64,000 nucleotides of DNA, taken from assembly GCF_002382885.1 (NCBI RefSeq), contig NZ_NWVL01000009.1:85092-149091 (forward strand). The letters are read 5' to 3'. Positions within the stretch are counted from its first letter, which is position 1. Each line of letters begins with the position of its first letter. The position numbers were made by a program, and so were the translations under genes. The notes under the pieces are model-generated. The model did no database searches. It was not told where the DNA came from and saw only the letters and a list, made by a program, of their open reading frames with translations. This document shows positions 26,038 through 35,055 of the stretch, one piece after another. Source of the stretch: Streptomyces sp. WZ.A104 (GTDB lineage: Bacteria > Actinomycetota > Actinomycetes > Streptomycetales > Streptomycetaceae).

Positions 26038-27432
26038 ATGAAGGTTCTCAGGCCGAAGCAGCCGACGAGCGAGCAACTCACGGTGATCAACAATCACAAG
26101 CCAGGGGTGTTCGTCGTACGGGGTGCCGCAGGCAGCGGCAAGACCACGACCGCCCTCTACCGGCTGAAGTTCACCGTCGGTTTCTGGCAGCGGCGTCGTC
26201 GTGACGGTTTCATCAGCGGCCCCGTCCGTGTCCTAGTTCTCACGTACAACCGGACGTTGCGCGGCTACATCGAGGAACTCACCCGGGAACAGCTCAAGGG
26301 CAATGACGTCGAGCTGACGATCTCCACATTCGCAAAGTGGGCCACCGACCGCGTGGCCTATGAGCGGATCCTCCAGGACCGGGAGAGCAGTCGGAAGCTG
26401 GAGGTTCTAGCCGAGCCTCTGCCGTTGCCCGCCGACTTCGTGCGTTCCGAGGTGGACTATGTCCTGGGCCGCTTCATGCCCGACCGCCTGGACGAGTACA
26501 TCGAGTGCGAACGTCAGGGTCGTGGCCGCTCTCCGCGGATGCCGGCCCCGCTGCGACGTCGGCTGCTGGAAGAAGTGATCCACCCCTTCCAGGAGTGGAA
26601 GAAGCAGCAGCAGGCCTGGGACTGGTCCGACCTGGCGAATGCCATGGCGGCCAAGCGCGCCGACGACCCCTACCACGTGGTCGTGGTCGACGAAGCTCAG
26701 GACTTCTCCGCCAACCAGGTCCGGGCCGTACTCAACCACCTCACCGACGAATACACACTCACCTTCGTCCTCGACGCTGCTCAGCGCATCTATCCGCAGC
26801 GCTTCACCTGGAGCGAAGTCGGCCTGAGCGTGGGCTCGCACAACAGCAAGCTGTTGTCCAAAAACTTCCGCAACACTCGGCAGATCGCCGCCTTCGCCGC
26901 CCCGCTGCTCGAAGACGTAGAGACAACGGACGACGCCGCGATCCCCGATCTGACCTCCTGCAAAGAGGAGGGCGACAAGCCCTTGCTGGTCCAGGGCACC
27001 TTCAGCCAGCAGATGGACCATGTTGTGCAGTTTCTCAACGGCCTTGGACCTGACAACGACGAATCCGTCGCCATCCTCCATGCCAAGGGCTGGTTCGGCG
27101 AGGTCAAGAACCGTTTGAACGCCGCCGGACTGGCCTACGTCGAACTCACCCGCAACGCCGAGTGGCCGACGGGGCCGGTGAACGTTGCACTGTCGACCAT
27201 GCACTCTGCCAAGGGGCTGGAGTTCGACCACGTGATCATCGTCGGTCTCAACAGCGAAGTCATGCCCCACGCCACCGAACCCGGCGACAGCGAACGAGAC
27301 GCCCACCTGCGCTTGCTGGCCATGTCCGCCGGACGCGCCCGCAAGACGTTGACCATCACCTACAAGCCATCCGAGGCAAGCGACCTCATCGCTTGCATGG
27401 ACCCGGACACCTACGAGGTGAAGGCCGTATGA
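26038..27432 (+). CDS. SF1 (UvrD/Rep-like) helicase of the DarT operon
   Basis: 464 aa from the ATG at 26038, which has GGGGAGGGA 8 bases upstream. Motifs in order: Q-motif region QPTSEQLTVI, Walker A VRGAAGSGKTTTAL (about residues 27-40), motif II VVVVDEAQDFSANQ (about 215), LDAAQRIYPQRFTW, motif IV NFRNTRQIAAFA, motif V MHSAKGLEFDHVIIVG and motif VI AGRARKTLTIT. It lacks a nuclease domain and the long UvrD insertions, so it is a compact ATP-dependent DNA translocase. Its stop overlaps the DarT start as ATGA, so the two are made together. It might deliver single-stranded DNA to, or sense DNA for, the DarT enzyme. Confidence 0.85.
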   Translation: MKVLRPKQPTSEQLTVINNHKPGVFVVRGAAGSGKTTTALYRLKFTVGFWQRRRRDGFISGPVRVLVLTYNRTLRGYIEELTREQLKGNDVELTISTFAKWATDRVAYERILQDRESSRKLEVLAEPLPLPADFVRSEVDYVLGRFMPDRLDEYIECERQGRGRSPRMPAPLRRRLLEEVIHPFQEWKKQQQAWDWSDLANAMAAKRADDPYHVVVVDEAQDFSANQVRAVLNHLTDEYTLTFVLDAAQRIYPQRFTWSEVGLSVGSHNSKLLSKNFRNTRQIAAFAAPLLEDVETTDDAAIPDLTSCKEEGDKPLLVQGTFSQQMDHVVQFLNGLGPDNDESVAILHAKGWFGEVKNRLNAAGLAYVELTRNAEWPTGPVNVALSTMHSAKGLEFDHVIIVGLNSEVMPHATEPGDSERDAHLRLLAMSAGRARKTLTITYKPSEASDLIACMDPDTYEVKAV

Positions 27433-28115
27433 CCGCGGCGGAGCCGATCCCGGCTATACCGGGTGGCCAAGGACAGGATCACGGCATCAGCGTCCTCGTC
27501 CAGGAGCGCAAGATCAGGGAGGTCGTTCACTTCACGACAAACAGGGGTTTGCTGGGCATGCTTCTGCAACGAAAATGCAAGGCGCGGGCGCTTCTGTCCA
27601 CAGATGAGTACCTAGAGAGCATTTATCACGAGAACGCCAAGTGGCGCCGCGAAGACCCGAAATACTGGCGGTACGTGAACCTCAGCATCAGCGAACCCAA
27701 CCACAGCTTCCTACGGACCAGCAGCCAGAAGTGGTGGGCCAACGAAGATCTCTTCTGGGCAGTCCTCAGCTTCGATCCCGTCATCATGACGCACCCAGGC
27801 GTCCTGTTCTCACCAAGCAACATGGGATACGAAGGCATCACGCCAGTGGAAGGACTGCCTGGGGCCGAAGCTCTCTTCGCCGACCGCGTCCCCTATGGCT
27901 TCGGCAAGAACACGCCGCCACGTGGCAACCGCGAGCCTCACCTGCCCACGAACCCTCAAGCCGAGGTGCTCTACCCGCAGGCCGTCTCCACCCGATACCT
28001 GCAACGCATTTTCGTCCTCACTGACGAGGACGCAGCGAAGGCTGAGGCCATTGTCAGTGTCAGCGGACATGATGAGGTCGACATCATCGTCGACCAGGTC
28101 ACGTTCGGCAGGTAA
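27429..28115 (+). CDS. darT: DarT-like DNA ADP-ribosyltransferase
   Basis: 228 aa. DarT enzymes use NAD+ to ADP-ribosylate bases in single-stranded DNA and act as toxins or phage-defence effectors. The protein shows the DarT (DUF4433) pattern: NAD-binding VVHFTTNRGLLGML at residues 32-45, VNLSISEPN at 83-91, and the C-terminal PTNPQAEVLY at 173-182, whose Glu179 corresponds to the catalytic glutamate. The chain is complete. Its codons are richer in A/T than those of its neighbours, which suggests separate acquisition. It lies between a helicase gene (ATGA overlap) and an ADP-ribosylglycohydrolase gene (8-bp gap). There is no macrodomain (DarG) gene. Confidence 0.75.
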   Translation: MTAAEPIPAIPGGQGQDHGISVLVQERKIREVVHFTTNRGLLGMLLQRKCKARALLSTDEYLESIYHENAKWRREDPKYWRYVNLSISEPNHSFLRTSSQKWWANEDLFWAVLSFDPVIMTHPGVLFSPSNMGYEGITPVEGLPGAEALFADRVPYGFGKNTPPRGNREPHLPTNPQAEVLYPQAVSTRYLQRIFVLTDEDAAKAEAIVSVSGHDEVDIIVDQVTFGR

Positions 28116-28123
28116 GGACTACG

Positions 28124-29806
28124 GTGAGCGCCATGCAATGGGAGGCAGTACGCGCCTCGGCCCAGTGGGCTGCGTACGGAGACGCACTCGGCTTTATCAC
28201 CGAACTGACCGATGCCGCTGGTGTACGCCGCCGCATCGGACAGGACGAGGTCACCACCACCGTTCCCTGGAAGAGACGCATCGGAGGACGCTACGGGCGC
28301 GACATGCCCCTTCCGGCAGGCGCGTATTCCGACGACACCCAGCTGCGCCTGGCCACCTCACGTGCCATCCGCGGGGACGGGGAGTTCGATGCCGAGGCGT
28401 TCGCGAAGATTGAAGTCGTTGCCTGGCAGGCTTATGCCCTTGGCGCCGGCCGCGGGACCAAAGCGGCAGCCACCGGTTTGATGCGGGTCGAGGCCAAGTG
28501 GTCGCAGAACATTTTCGCCACCAAAGCCGCCCGATACGTCGACATCGGCGGCAACGGGGCAGCCATGCGTATCCAGCCCCACGTCTGGTCCGCGCGGGAC
28601 CTCGCCAACTGGGACAGCATCACCCGCGACGTCGTGCGCAACGCAGTCAGCACCCACGGGCACCCGCGAGGCATTCTCGGCGCAGTCCTGCACGCTGTCC
28701 TGCTGGCCCACACCCTGGACACCAAAGAGATCCCCGGACCCAAGCAGTGGCGCCCCGCGGTCGACTGGCTGGAGCAGGTACCGGACGTCATTGCAAAGGA
28801 CGACGAACTCGCGTACCTCTGGCTGCCTACCTGGACCGACGCCGCTGGCATCGACTTTGCGTCAGCTGCCGTCACTGTCGCGGACGAATGTCGCACAGCC
28901 TTCGAAGCTGTCGACGCCGCAGCACCTCTTACCGCAGAGGCATACGCGGCCCTGGTGGAGCGTCTGGGCGGCTTCGACGGTTCCACGCGCGGGTCAGGCA
29001 CAGTCACCACTGTGCTCGCTGCGGCGCTCGCCCACGCTCACGCCAGTTCCCCAGAAGTTGCGCTGCTCCTCGCCGCCAACACCCTCGGTTCGGACACAGA
29101 CACCATCGCCACGATGGCCGGCGCTCTCCTCGGCGCTGTCACGGCAGCTCCTCCACCCGGTGCCGTACAAGACGCTGACACCATCGACCTCGAAGCACGC
29201 CGCATGTGGGATATCTCCCGAGGACGCGAAGCCGCCACGTTCGCCTATCCAGACCTTCTACGGTGGAGTCCGCCCAAGGCAACGCTCGACCTCGTGGGCC
29301 ACACGCCAACGGGGCCAGCATTGGCCGGTCTGGGAGCCCTTACACCTGCGGACAAACCGACAGCAGGCAACCAGGCCACCTATGTGTGGGGCGCTTTGCC
29401 TTTCGGTCAAAGCGTCCTTGTCCGCGCAAGGCCGGACCTCAGGCCACTGGATGAGAACCTGCTCCCGGGGGACGTGCGACCACCGCGAGGCCGGCGGGCT
29501 GCAGACGTCCCGAGAGAGCAGCAACTCCTCTTCGAAGCTCCGGTACAGGCTGCTGTATCTGCCGATCAAAGGCCCGTCCTAGCCGGGACTGCACCTGGTG
29601 CGGTGAGCGAGCGTGCCCACCGGCAGGCACCACCGTCCATCGAGGAGATCGTTCAAGAGCTGGCGAGCAACGGGTTCAATCCCGAGCAGGTAGGCCGGGC
29701 GTTGCTTCTCCAGGTCCGAGGTGGCCGATACAGCGTCGAGAGGGCCGCTGCGTTCGCTGGACTCCTAGCTCGCGCTTACCACAGCGAACAGGAGCGCCCC
29801 CGCTGA
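28124..29806 (+). CDS. ADP-ribosylglycohydrolase (ARH/DraG family) with C-terminal extension
   Basis: 560 aa from GTG 28124; an ATG at 28133 also fits. The first ~360 residues are an ARH fold: YGDALGFITE (18-27), metal-binding YSDDTQLRL (68-76) and NTLGSDTDTIATMAG (about 325), which supply the two Mg2+ sites for removing ADP-ribose. The remaining ~200 residues are unrecognised and end in a helical block (SIEEIVQELASNGFNPEQVG...RAAAFAGLLARAYHSEQ). Placed directly after a DarT-like gene, it is the obvious antitoxin or eraser, replacing the macrodomain protein DarG. It may reverse DNA ADP-ribosylation or act on protein targets. Confidence 0.8.
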   Translation: MSAMQWEAVRASAQWAAYGDALGFITELTDAAGVRRRIGQDEVTTTVPWKRRIGGRYGRDMPLPAGAYSDDTQLRLATSRAIRGDGEFDAEAFAKIEVVAWQAYALGAGRGTKAAATGLMRVEAKWSQNIFATKAARYVDIGGNGAAMRIQPHVWSARDLANWDSITRDVVRNAVSTHGHPRGILGAVLHAVLLAHTLDTKEIPGPKQWRPAVDWLEQVPDVIAKDDELAYLWLPTWTDAAGIDFASAAVTVADECRTAFEAVDAAAPLTAEAYAALVERLGGFDGSTRGSGTVTTVLAAALAHAHASSPEVALLLAANTLGSDTDTIATMAGALLGAVTAAPPPGAVQDADTIDLEARRMWDISRGREAATFAYPDLLRWSPPKATLDLVGHTPTGPALAGLGALTPADKPTAGNQATYVWGALPFGQSVLVRARPDLRPLDENLLPGDVRPPRGRRAADVPREQQLLFEAPVQAAVSADQRPVLAGTAPGAVSERAHRQAPPSIEEIVQELASNGFNPEQVGRALLLQVRGGRYSVERAAAFAGLLARAYHSEQERPR

Positions 29807-29813
29807 ACGAGAG

Positions 29814-32699
29814 CTAGCTGCCCGCGCTGATGCCGATGTCGGACAAGAGCTGCTGCTGGCCAGGGTGCAGGAGCGGCCACGCCCGGCGCTGGGCGGTGAT
29901 CCATCGTGTGGCGCGTGAGGTATCGGGGTGGGTGCGGGCGCGGTGGTAGGCGTATTGCCACCGCATCGGCCAGGGTGGGTTCCACCACGGGTCCAGGCTG
30001 GTCAGGACCCGGGCTTGAGGTGATGTTCCGGTTCTTTTACGGGCGCGTTGGCGGTGTTCGGCCAGCCAGCGTCCGATCGAGAACCCTTCGTGTTCCTCTC
30101 TCGAGCGTGTGGCGAGGTGCCCGTGCCGAGCCGTGTACGAGCGGGCATGGGCGACGTCGGTATCGAAGCGCGGGGTGGTGGTCAGCCGGCGGGAGTCACG
30201 CGGGCCGATCCGCGCCCGGGCGGCGTCGCGGGTGATGCCGATAGCGGCGAGCAGATGTTGCTGGTCGGGGTGGAGGCTGGTGTAGAGGGTGCACTGGCGC
30301 TTGACCCAGATACCCAGGGCGTCCTTCCCGACGGGAAGACCACCCACCGTGTCGCCTCCGCGGCCGGCACGTATGGCGTCGCGGGCGCGGTAGTAGTTGC
30401 GCTGCCAGTGCAGATGCCACGGCGGGTTCCACCATGGATCGATCGCGGCCAGTTGTCCGAGGTGCGGCGAGGCGGGCTCGCCTTGCCGGGCGCGTTGCTT
30501 GGCGCGGTTGCGCTGGCTGAACAGCCACATTCCGAGGGCGAAGCCGCTCTGCTGTGTATTCCGTGGAACGGCCAGGTGCCCATGGACGTCGGCCCAGGCC
30601 CGCGCGTGCTCCAGCGCCCTTTGGAATCCGGCACGGTGGTCGGGGCGCTGTCCGAGCCTGGCAACACCCAGCGGCCTCTGCTGCGCGACCGCAGAAAGGC
30701 ATCCCACCGCTGGTGCACCTTCCTCATCACCTTGTGGGCCGCCTGGGGCTCGTACGGGGGCAACAGAGGCACTGGCCGTGGCGTCCGGTGCCTGGGCGAT
30801 GGCCGTCTCAGGCGTCAGACCGAGCTGGTGCAGGAGATCGTGCTGGCCCGGCAGGAGGAGGTGGTAGCGGCGCTGCTGGATGCGCAGCCACTCCTGCGCC
30901 GACGTGTCCATGAGCGCAAAGCCGTCCACCAACTCGCCCCCTACCTGCTGGAGCTGCTGGCACGCGTGCTCGTAGGAACGCTGCCAGGACAAGTGCCAGG
31001 GCGGCCGCCACCACGGATCGATCCGCGCCAGAGCCTCGGCACGGCCGGGCGACAGCACTCCGCGCCCCATCTGGCTACGCCTGTCGGAAAGCCACCTGCC
31101 CAGTGGGTAGTCCTCCTGCACGGTGCTGCCACGGACTCCCGCCAGGCTTCCGTGCTCCAGGGCCCATGCCCGGGCATGGGCGAGGGCCTCCTGCTCCCCG
31201 GCGCGCTGACTGCGACGCCGGGGCCGGGCATCCTGAGCCGCCGCGGCATCGATGCCCAGCTGGGCAAGGAGCCGTTGCTGCTCAGGATGCAGATCCGGAT
31301 ACCTGGTGCACTGCAAGTACAGCCACTCGCCCAGGCTCAGGCCGGTACCGGGAAATCCTCCCTGCGCATCCATCGGGCCCTGTTCCGCGACGTGGCACCT
31401 GGCCTCGTGGTAGGTGCGCTGCCACAGGGTCGGCCATGGCGTGTTCCAGTACGGGTCCAGTGCCCGCAGCGCGGTGCTGCGCCAGGCAGGCATCCCCAGA
31501 TGAAGCATGCGCTGGTTGGTCATCCACGCCCCCAGAGGAAAGCCGTCCTGGAGCGTGTCCGCCCGTGTGGCCAGATGCCCCCGCTCAGCCGCGTAGGCCC
31601 GGGCACGAGTCAGGCCCGCTTGGAAGGCATCGTCGGCCTGACGGCTGTGCCCGCGCCGCCGCTTGGGGAGCGGAGCCCCTGCGGCTTCACCGCCGCCCGC
31701 CTCCTGCAGGCGCTCGGCGAGCTCGTCAGCCAAGGGACGAGGCCGGTGCGCAGGATGGACCTTCCACAGCAACCGCTGCCCGTCGCCATCGGGCGCTTCC
31801 TCCGCCTTGCTGCACTGGTGCGCCCAGGCGAACAACGGTCCGTCCATACACGATGCCAGGCGATCAACGAGCCAAGGCCGCCACAGACAGCACGCCAGCT
31901 CACTGACGAGCACGGGGAGGTCACCCAGACAGAAAAGGAGGTGGCCGCGCAGGCCGCGTACCTGGGTTGCGATACGGTGCCTCATCGTCTGGTCTACCAA
32001 CACCTTGGCAACGGCAACCGTCTCCGGATAGGTAACCAAGCCCCGTGCCAGGACCCGCCACCGCCCGGGCTCCTCGCCCTCGGGAACCGTCGCACACAGC
32101 CTCGCCGGCCACAGAGTTTCCTCCGGCCACTGCTGGGCCCACCACCAGGCTGTGACCGCCTCCGCGACCTCGAACGCCGAACCAGCGACGGGGGAGCGGC
32201 GCAGCAGCCTCCGGTGATCCTCCTGCGCCTGGACCACCTCCGGGCATCCAGCCAGCCCGACGACACAACCCCCGCTGCCAGGCACGCTCATCAACCAGTA
32301 CCGGTGGCGTGGGCAGACTCGCTGGTGCGCCGCCAGGTACACCCGGGCTGGTGCAACACGACCGGTCCGCGCAGCTACACAGCCCGGGCACGCCGGACCC
32401 CAGGCAGCGACCGTCTCCACCCCGTTGTGGAGCCGCGCCGTCGGCCTCTCCTGTGAGGGGCCCAGCGGCTCCTCCCGCGTCCAAGCCGGCAACGCGCGGC
32501 GTAAGCCCACCTGCGGCACGCGACACAGCGCCGAGACCCGGTCCCGGGCCGCGGCGTTCAAGAACACCTCACTGTCGCCCTGCAGAGCCCCGACGACGCC
32601 TTGGCGGCCAGCCACTTCGGTAACCGACGACAGCAGACTCCGCACTGTCAGGCCGTACCTGTCCGCGATCCGCCCCAGGTATGTCGTCTCAGTTGTGTT
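29814..32699 (-). CDS. TniQ protein with four C-terminal helicase-associated-type repeats, 5' end missing
   Basis: About 960 codons. The N-terminal third is TniQ-like: ETTYLGRIADRYGLTVRSLL, EVFLNAAARDRVSALC, and zinc ligands ACPGC...VCPRHRYWLM. From about residue 340 on there are four ~145-aa repeats, each with a GHLATR/GFPLGxW part, a central LDPWWNPPWxxxWQxxY part and an LGxWxxxQ...LHPxQQxLL part. These resemble helicase-associated (HA) domains. TniQ similarity begins at about 32699, but no start codon precedes it before an in-frame stop near 32770; GTG 32645 would cut off the conserved N-terminus. The 5' end was therefore probably lost by rearrangement. It converges on the ARH gene. Confidence 0.7.
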   Translation of the reverse strand, partial: NTTETTYLGRIADRYGLTVRSLLSSVTEVAGRQGVVGALQGDSEVFLNAAARDRVSALCRVPQVGLRRALPAWTREEPLGPSQERPTARLHNGVETVAAWGPACPGCVAARTGRVAPARVYLAAHQRVCPRHRYWLMSVPGSGGCVVGLAGCPEVVQAQEDHRRLLRRSPVAGSAFEVAEAVTAWWWAQQWPEETLWPARLCATVPEGEEPGRWRVLARGLVTYPETVAVAKVLVDQTMRHRIATQVRGLRGHLLFCLGDLPVLVSELACCLWRPWLVDRLASCMDGPLFAWAHQCSKAEEAPDGDGQRLLWKVHPAHRPRPLADELAERLQEAGGGEAAGAPLPKRRRGHSRQADDAFQAGLTRARAYAAERGHLATRADTLQDGFPLGAWMTNQRMLHLGMPAWRSTALRALDPYWNTPWPTLWQRTYHEARCHVAEQGPMDAQGGFPGTGLSLGEWLYLQCTRYPDLHPEQQRLLAQLGIDAAAAQDARPRRRSQRAGEQEALAHARAWALEHGSLAGVRGSTVQEDYPLGRWLSDRRSQMGRGVLSPGRAEALARIDPWWRPPWHLSWQRSYEHACQQLQQVGGELVDGFALMDTSAQEWLRIQQRRYHLLLPGQHDLLHQLGLTPETAIAQAPDATASASVAPVRAPGGPQGDEEGAPAVGCLSAVAQQRPLGVARLGQRPDHRAGFQRALEHARAWADVHGHLAVPRNTQQSGFALGMWLFSQRNRAKQRARQGEPASPHLGQLAAIDPWWNPPWHLHWQRNYYRARDAIRAGRGGDTVGGLPVGKDALGIWVKRQCTLYTSLHPDQQHLLAAIGITRDAARARIGPRDSRRLTTTPRFDTDVAHARSYTARHGHLATRSREEHEGFSIGRWLAEHRQRARKRTGTSPQARVLTSLDPWWNPPWPMRWQYAYHRARTHPDTSRATRWITAQRRAWPLLHPGQQQLLSDIGISAGS

Positions 32700-33069
32700 G
32701 CAGCCTGATGGTCTTCTAGTAGGTCTCTGACCTGTGATGCTGCAAGGAGTGAGAATGCGATCAAGTGAGATCTAACCGGCCAAAAAGTGCTTTGAACTGC
32801 CAGGATGTAAAGATTGAGACCAGCCTGCAACCCCATTGAGAGGGCTGGAAGTAGGGGAGGAGATCGGGTGTGCTGTGATCATATCCGGGGGCCCCTGGGT
32901 GGGAGACGCCAGGTTCCTCCTTGTTTGGGTAGTTGGCTGCGCCGAGCCCGGGTCGACGGCCGCTGGGTTCGTTGGGCCTGGGGGCTGGAGCCCGTGGCGG
33001 GGGGAAATCGGGGGTGATGCGGCGGCCCGCCCGGCAGAGTCGGGTGATCGACACGCCCTTGGGGGAGCT
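32700..33069. other. Gap with a probable rearrangement border
   Basis: No gene. The TniQ-HA reading frame is cut near its left edge, and the sequence around 32715-32830 is less GC-rich than its surroundings (GATGTAAAGATTGAGACC). An element end may lie here. The right part holds the upstream region of the next gene, with GGGGGAGC just before its ATG. Confidence 0.35.
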
Positions 33070-33891
33070 ATGCAGGAACTCCGCTTCGACGACGACATCC
33101 GGTTCACCGCGGTGGTCAGCACCGACCAGACGTGGCTGCGCCGCGCGCTGGGAGCCCACGAGCTGAGCGTCCAGCTCGCCGTCGGGGTGTCGCCCTTCAC
33201 CGAGGCCGGGAAGATCCTCGCCCTGGAGGCGGACCTGTTCGGCTTCGAGGCGACGGGACAGCGCTCGCGGCTCGCCCGGACCACGGTGAATCTGGCGTAT
33301 ACCCCGAAGGTGACCGTCCACCGCGTCACCCTGTCGTTCCCGCTGACGTCGTTGCAGATCCACGCGATCGAGGAAGGCCGCACCGGCGACGCACGGTTCG
33401 AGATCGACCTCAACGCGACGCTGCTGCAGGCACCCGGCTACCCGGGGAGCGCCCAGGACACGGCGCACATCACCATCGCCAAGAGCCGGTGGGAACAGCA
33501 GCTCGCGCAGCTGGGGCCGTGCGCAGCGTTCGAGATGGCCGTGCCGTATCCGCTCGGCGACCCGGAGAGGGACGAGGTCGGCCGGACCCTGCGAGAAGCG
33601 CAGCGGCTGCTGACCGTGGGCGAGATCCCGGCGTCCATCCTGCAGATCAGGCGGGCATTGGAGTGGGTCCGGGAGAACGCGGGCTGGGACAACCCCGGGA
33701 GGAAGGTCCCCAGCCAGTGCAGCCAGACCGAGCGGTGGTGGCGGATCCAGGACGCCCTGTACGGCCAGACCTGCGGCGCCCTGCACAACGACACGGTCAC
33801 CAAGGACTTCAAGTACGACCGGGCCGAGGCGGAGACGCTGCTGGCGATGACCTCCGCACTGCTGCGGAACGTGCCCGGCACCAGCGCGTGA
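33070..33891 (+). CDS. Hypothetical protein
   Basis: 273 aa from the ATG at 33070, chosen because of the GGGGGAGC ribosome-binding site; longer frames add low-quality sequence. The N-terminal ~190 residues look beta-rich (IRFTAVVSTDQTWLRRALGA, TVHRVTLSFPLTSLQIHAIE). The C-terminal ~80 are helical with ILQIRRALEWVRENAGW and GALHNDTVTKDFKYDRAEAE. I do not recognise the family. It is followed 43 bp later by another unknown gene on the same strand, so the two may form an operon. Confidence 0.6.
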   Translation: MQELRFDDDIRFTAVVSTDQTWLRRALGAHELSVQLAVGVSPFTEAGKILALEADLFGFEATGQRSRLARTTVNLAYTPKVTVHRVTLSFPLTSLQIHAIEEGRTGDARFEIDLNATLLQAPGYPGSAQDTAHITIAKSRWEQQLAQLGPCAAFEMAVPYPLGDPERDEVGRTLREAQRLLTVGEIPASILQIRRALEWVRENAGWDNPGRKVPSQCSQTERWWRIQDALYGQTCGALHNDTVTKDFKYDRAEAETLLAMTSALLRNVPGTSA

Positions 33892-33934
33892 CGGGACGGC
33901 CCGGCGCCCGCCCCACGACCGAGACGAGGACCGC

Positions 33935-34432
33935 ATGGCAATCGAGCACAACGGCATTGCAGGCCCCTACTTCGAGTACGACGGACTGCCCGCCCTGCAC
34001 GCGGTGGACAAGGATCTGCCGCTGATCCATCCGTACGGCCCGGTGACACCGGGCCGCTACGTCACGCCCGGCGGCGGCCGGCTCACCATCCGCCCGGCCG
34101 AGATGCGCGCCCACATCCGGATCACGCTGGATCACTTGGGCTGTCCAGCCCAGCTCACCGACGAGAAGAACGGCGCCTTCAAGCGGCTCGCCCTGGCCGC
34201 CGAGGGGTACTGCGTGCAGTCCAGGTGCCGACACCGCGCCGCGTACGCGGACGGGGTGTTCCGCATCTTCGAGGTGCGCAACGGAAGCATCGCGCTCGCC
34301 GCGTTCGTGCGCGCCGCGCTCGCGGTCGAGCTGGGGGACTTCGCTCTAGCAGACCGGCTCATGCAGGAGGCCGAAGCACTGGCCGGGCCTGTCCGCCGGG
34401 AGGGCGAGGAGGACCAGGCCAGCGGCGGCTAG
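33935..34432 (+). CDS. Hypothetical protein
   Basis: 165 aa. It reads as a compact globular protein (HNGIAGPYFEYDGLPALHAV, GGRLTIRPAEMRAHIRITLD) with a helical C-terminus (AAFVRAALAVELGDFALADR) and two close cysteines (YCVQSRCRHR) of unknown meaning. No family recognised. Second in a possible two-gene plus-strand unit. It faces the 3' end of the gene split by the Tn3-family transposon. Confidence 0.6.
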   Translation: MAIEHNGIAGPYFEYDGLPALHAVDKDLPLIHPYGPVTPGRYVTPGGGRLTIRPAEMRAHIRITLDHLGCPAQLTDEKNGAFKRLALAAEGYCVQSRCRHRAAYADGVFRIFEVRNGSIALAAFVRAALAVELGDFALADRLMQEAEALAGPVRREGEEDQASGG

Positions 34433-34727
34433 ACGCCCCATGTCCGCCTGCCGCAGCGATACGGGCGAGCCCCTGAAGGCGGGTCGGTGCGGCGCCACGG
34501 GGGGAGCGCCGCACCTGCGACCAGCGTAGCGATCCACCCCTCTGCCCGAGCCCGTATGTGCGGCTGGACGGTAGTCCTGCACCCATGGCTGACCTTTTAA
34601 GCACGGCATGCGCCTCCTCCACCCACTCCGGCGTTTCGCAGGCGCCGTCGAGGCTCTGAGATGAGTCCGGCCGAACGCTTTGGAAGCAGACCGCGGGGGC
34701 AGGGAGGCGAGCGTCGCGGGGGTGTTC

Positions 34728-34955
34728 TCAGTCCTCGTCGTCGGGGATGTCGTCGTCCTGGGCTGCTGTCATGTGGCGGACGTTGATACCTGCCTGGCAG
34801 CGGGAGGGGCCGATGGTGGCGTGCAGGCGGGTGAACAGGTCTGGGCGGATGAGCAGGTCCGCTCCCGCGACCACGGGCAGGAGCGGTTCAAAGCTTCCGT
34901 CGTGGACGAGGTGGCCTTGCCACTGGCGGCAGATGAGTGCTTCCCCTGCTGTGTC
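34728..34955 (-). pseudogene. 3' part of the transposon-split partner gene
   Basis: 76 codons (DTAGEALICRQWQGHLVHDG...RHMTAAQDDDIPDDED, then TGA) that continue exactly in frame from the 5' part at 41915-42871 when the Tn3-family element and one GTGTC copy are removed. It cannot be translated in its present place, having no start. It ends in an acidic tail. Confidence 0.85.
34951..34955. repeat. Target-site duplication, left copy
   Basis: GTGTC directly outside the left terminal repeat; the same five bases lie outside the right terminal repeat at 41910-41914. Five bp is the size expected for Tn3-family insertion. Confidence 0.9.
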
Positions 34956-34993
34956 GGCCCCGGTGTCCTAGCTCAGACACCAGCCGCAAAGTA
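34956..34993 (+). repeat. Left terminal inverted repeat
   Basis: 38 bp beginning GGCCCCGGTGTCCTAGCTC and ending CCGCAAAGTA. It differs from the right repeat at two adjacent positions (GT versus AA after GGCCCCG). Confidence 0.9.
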
Positions 34994-35055
34994 GGTCGTG
35001 GGTAGCGAGGCGAGTCCCGTTTCCCGGTCCTGGGCACCGTCGTTGGTCTGATCGA

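Noticed and set aside
30048..32456. 802-codon plus-strand open frame
   Set aside because: It is antisense to the TniQ-HA gene, whose four repeats and zinc motif leave no doubt about the coding strand.
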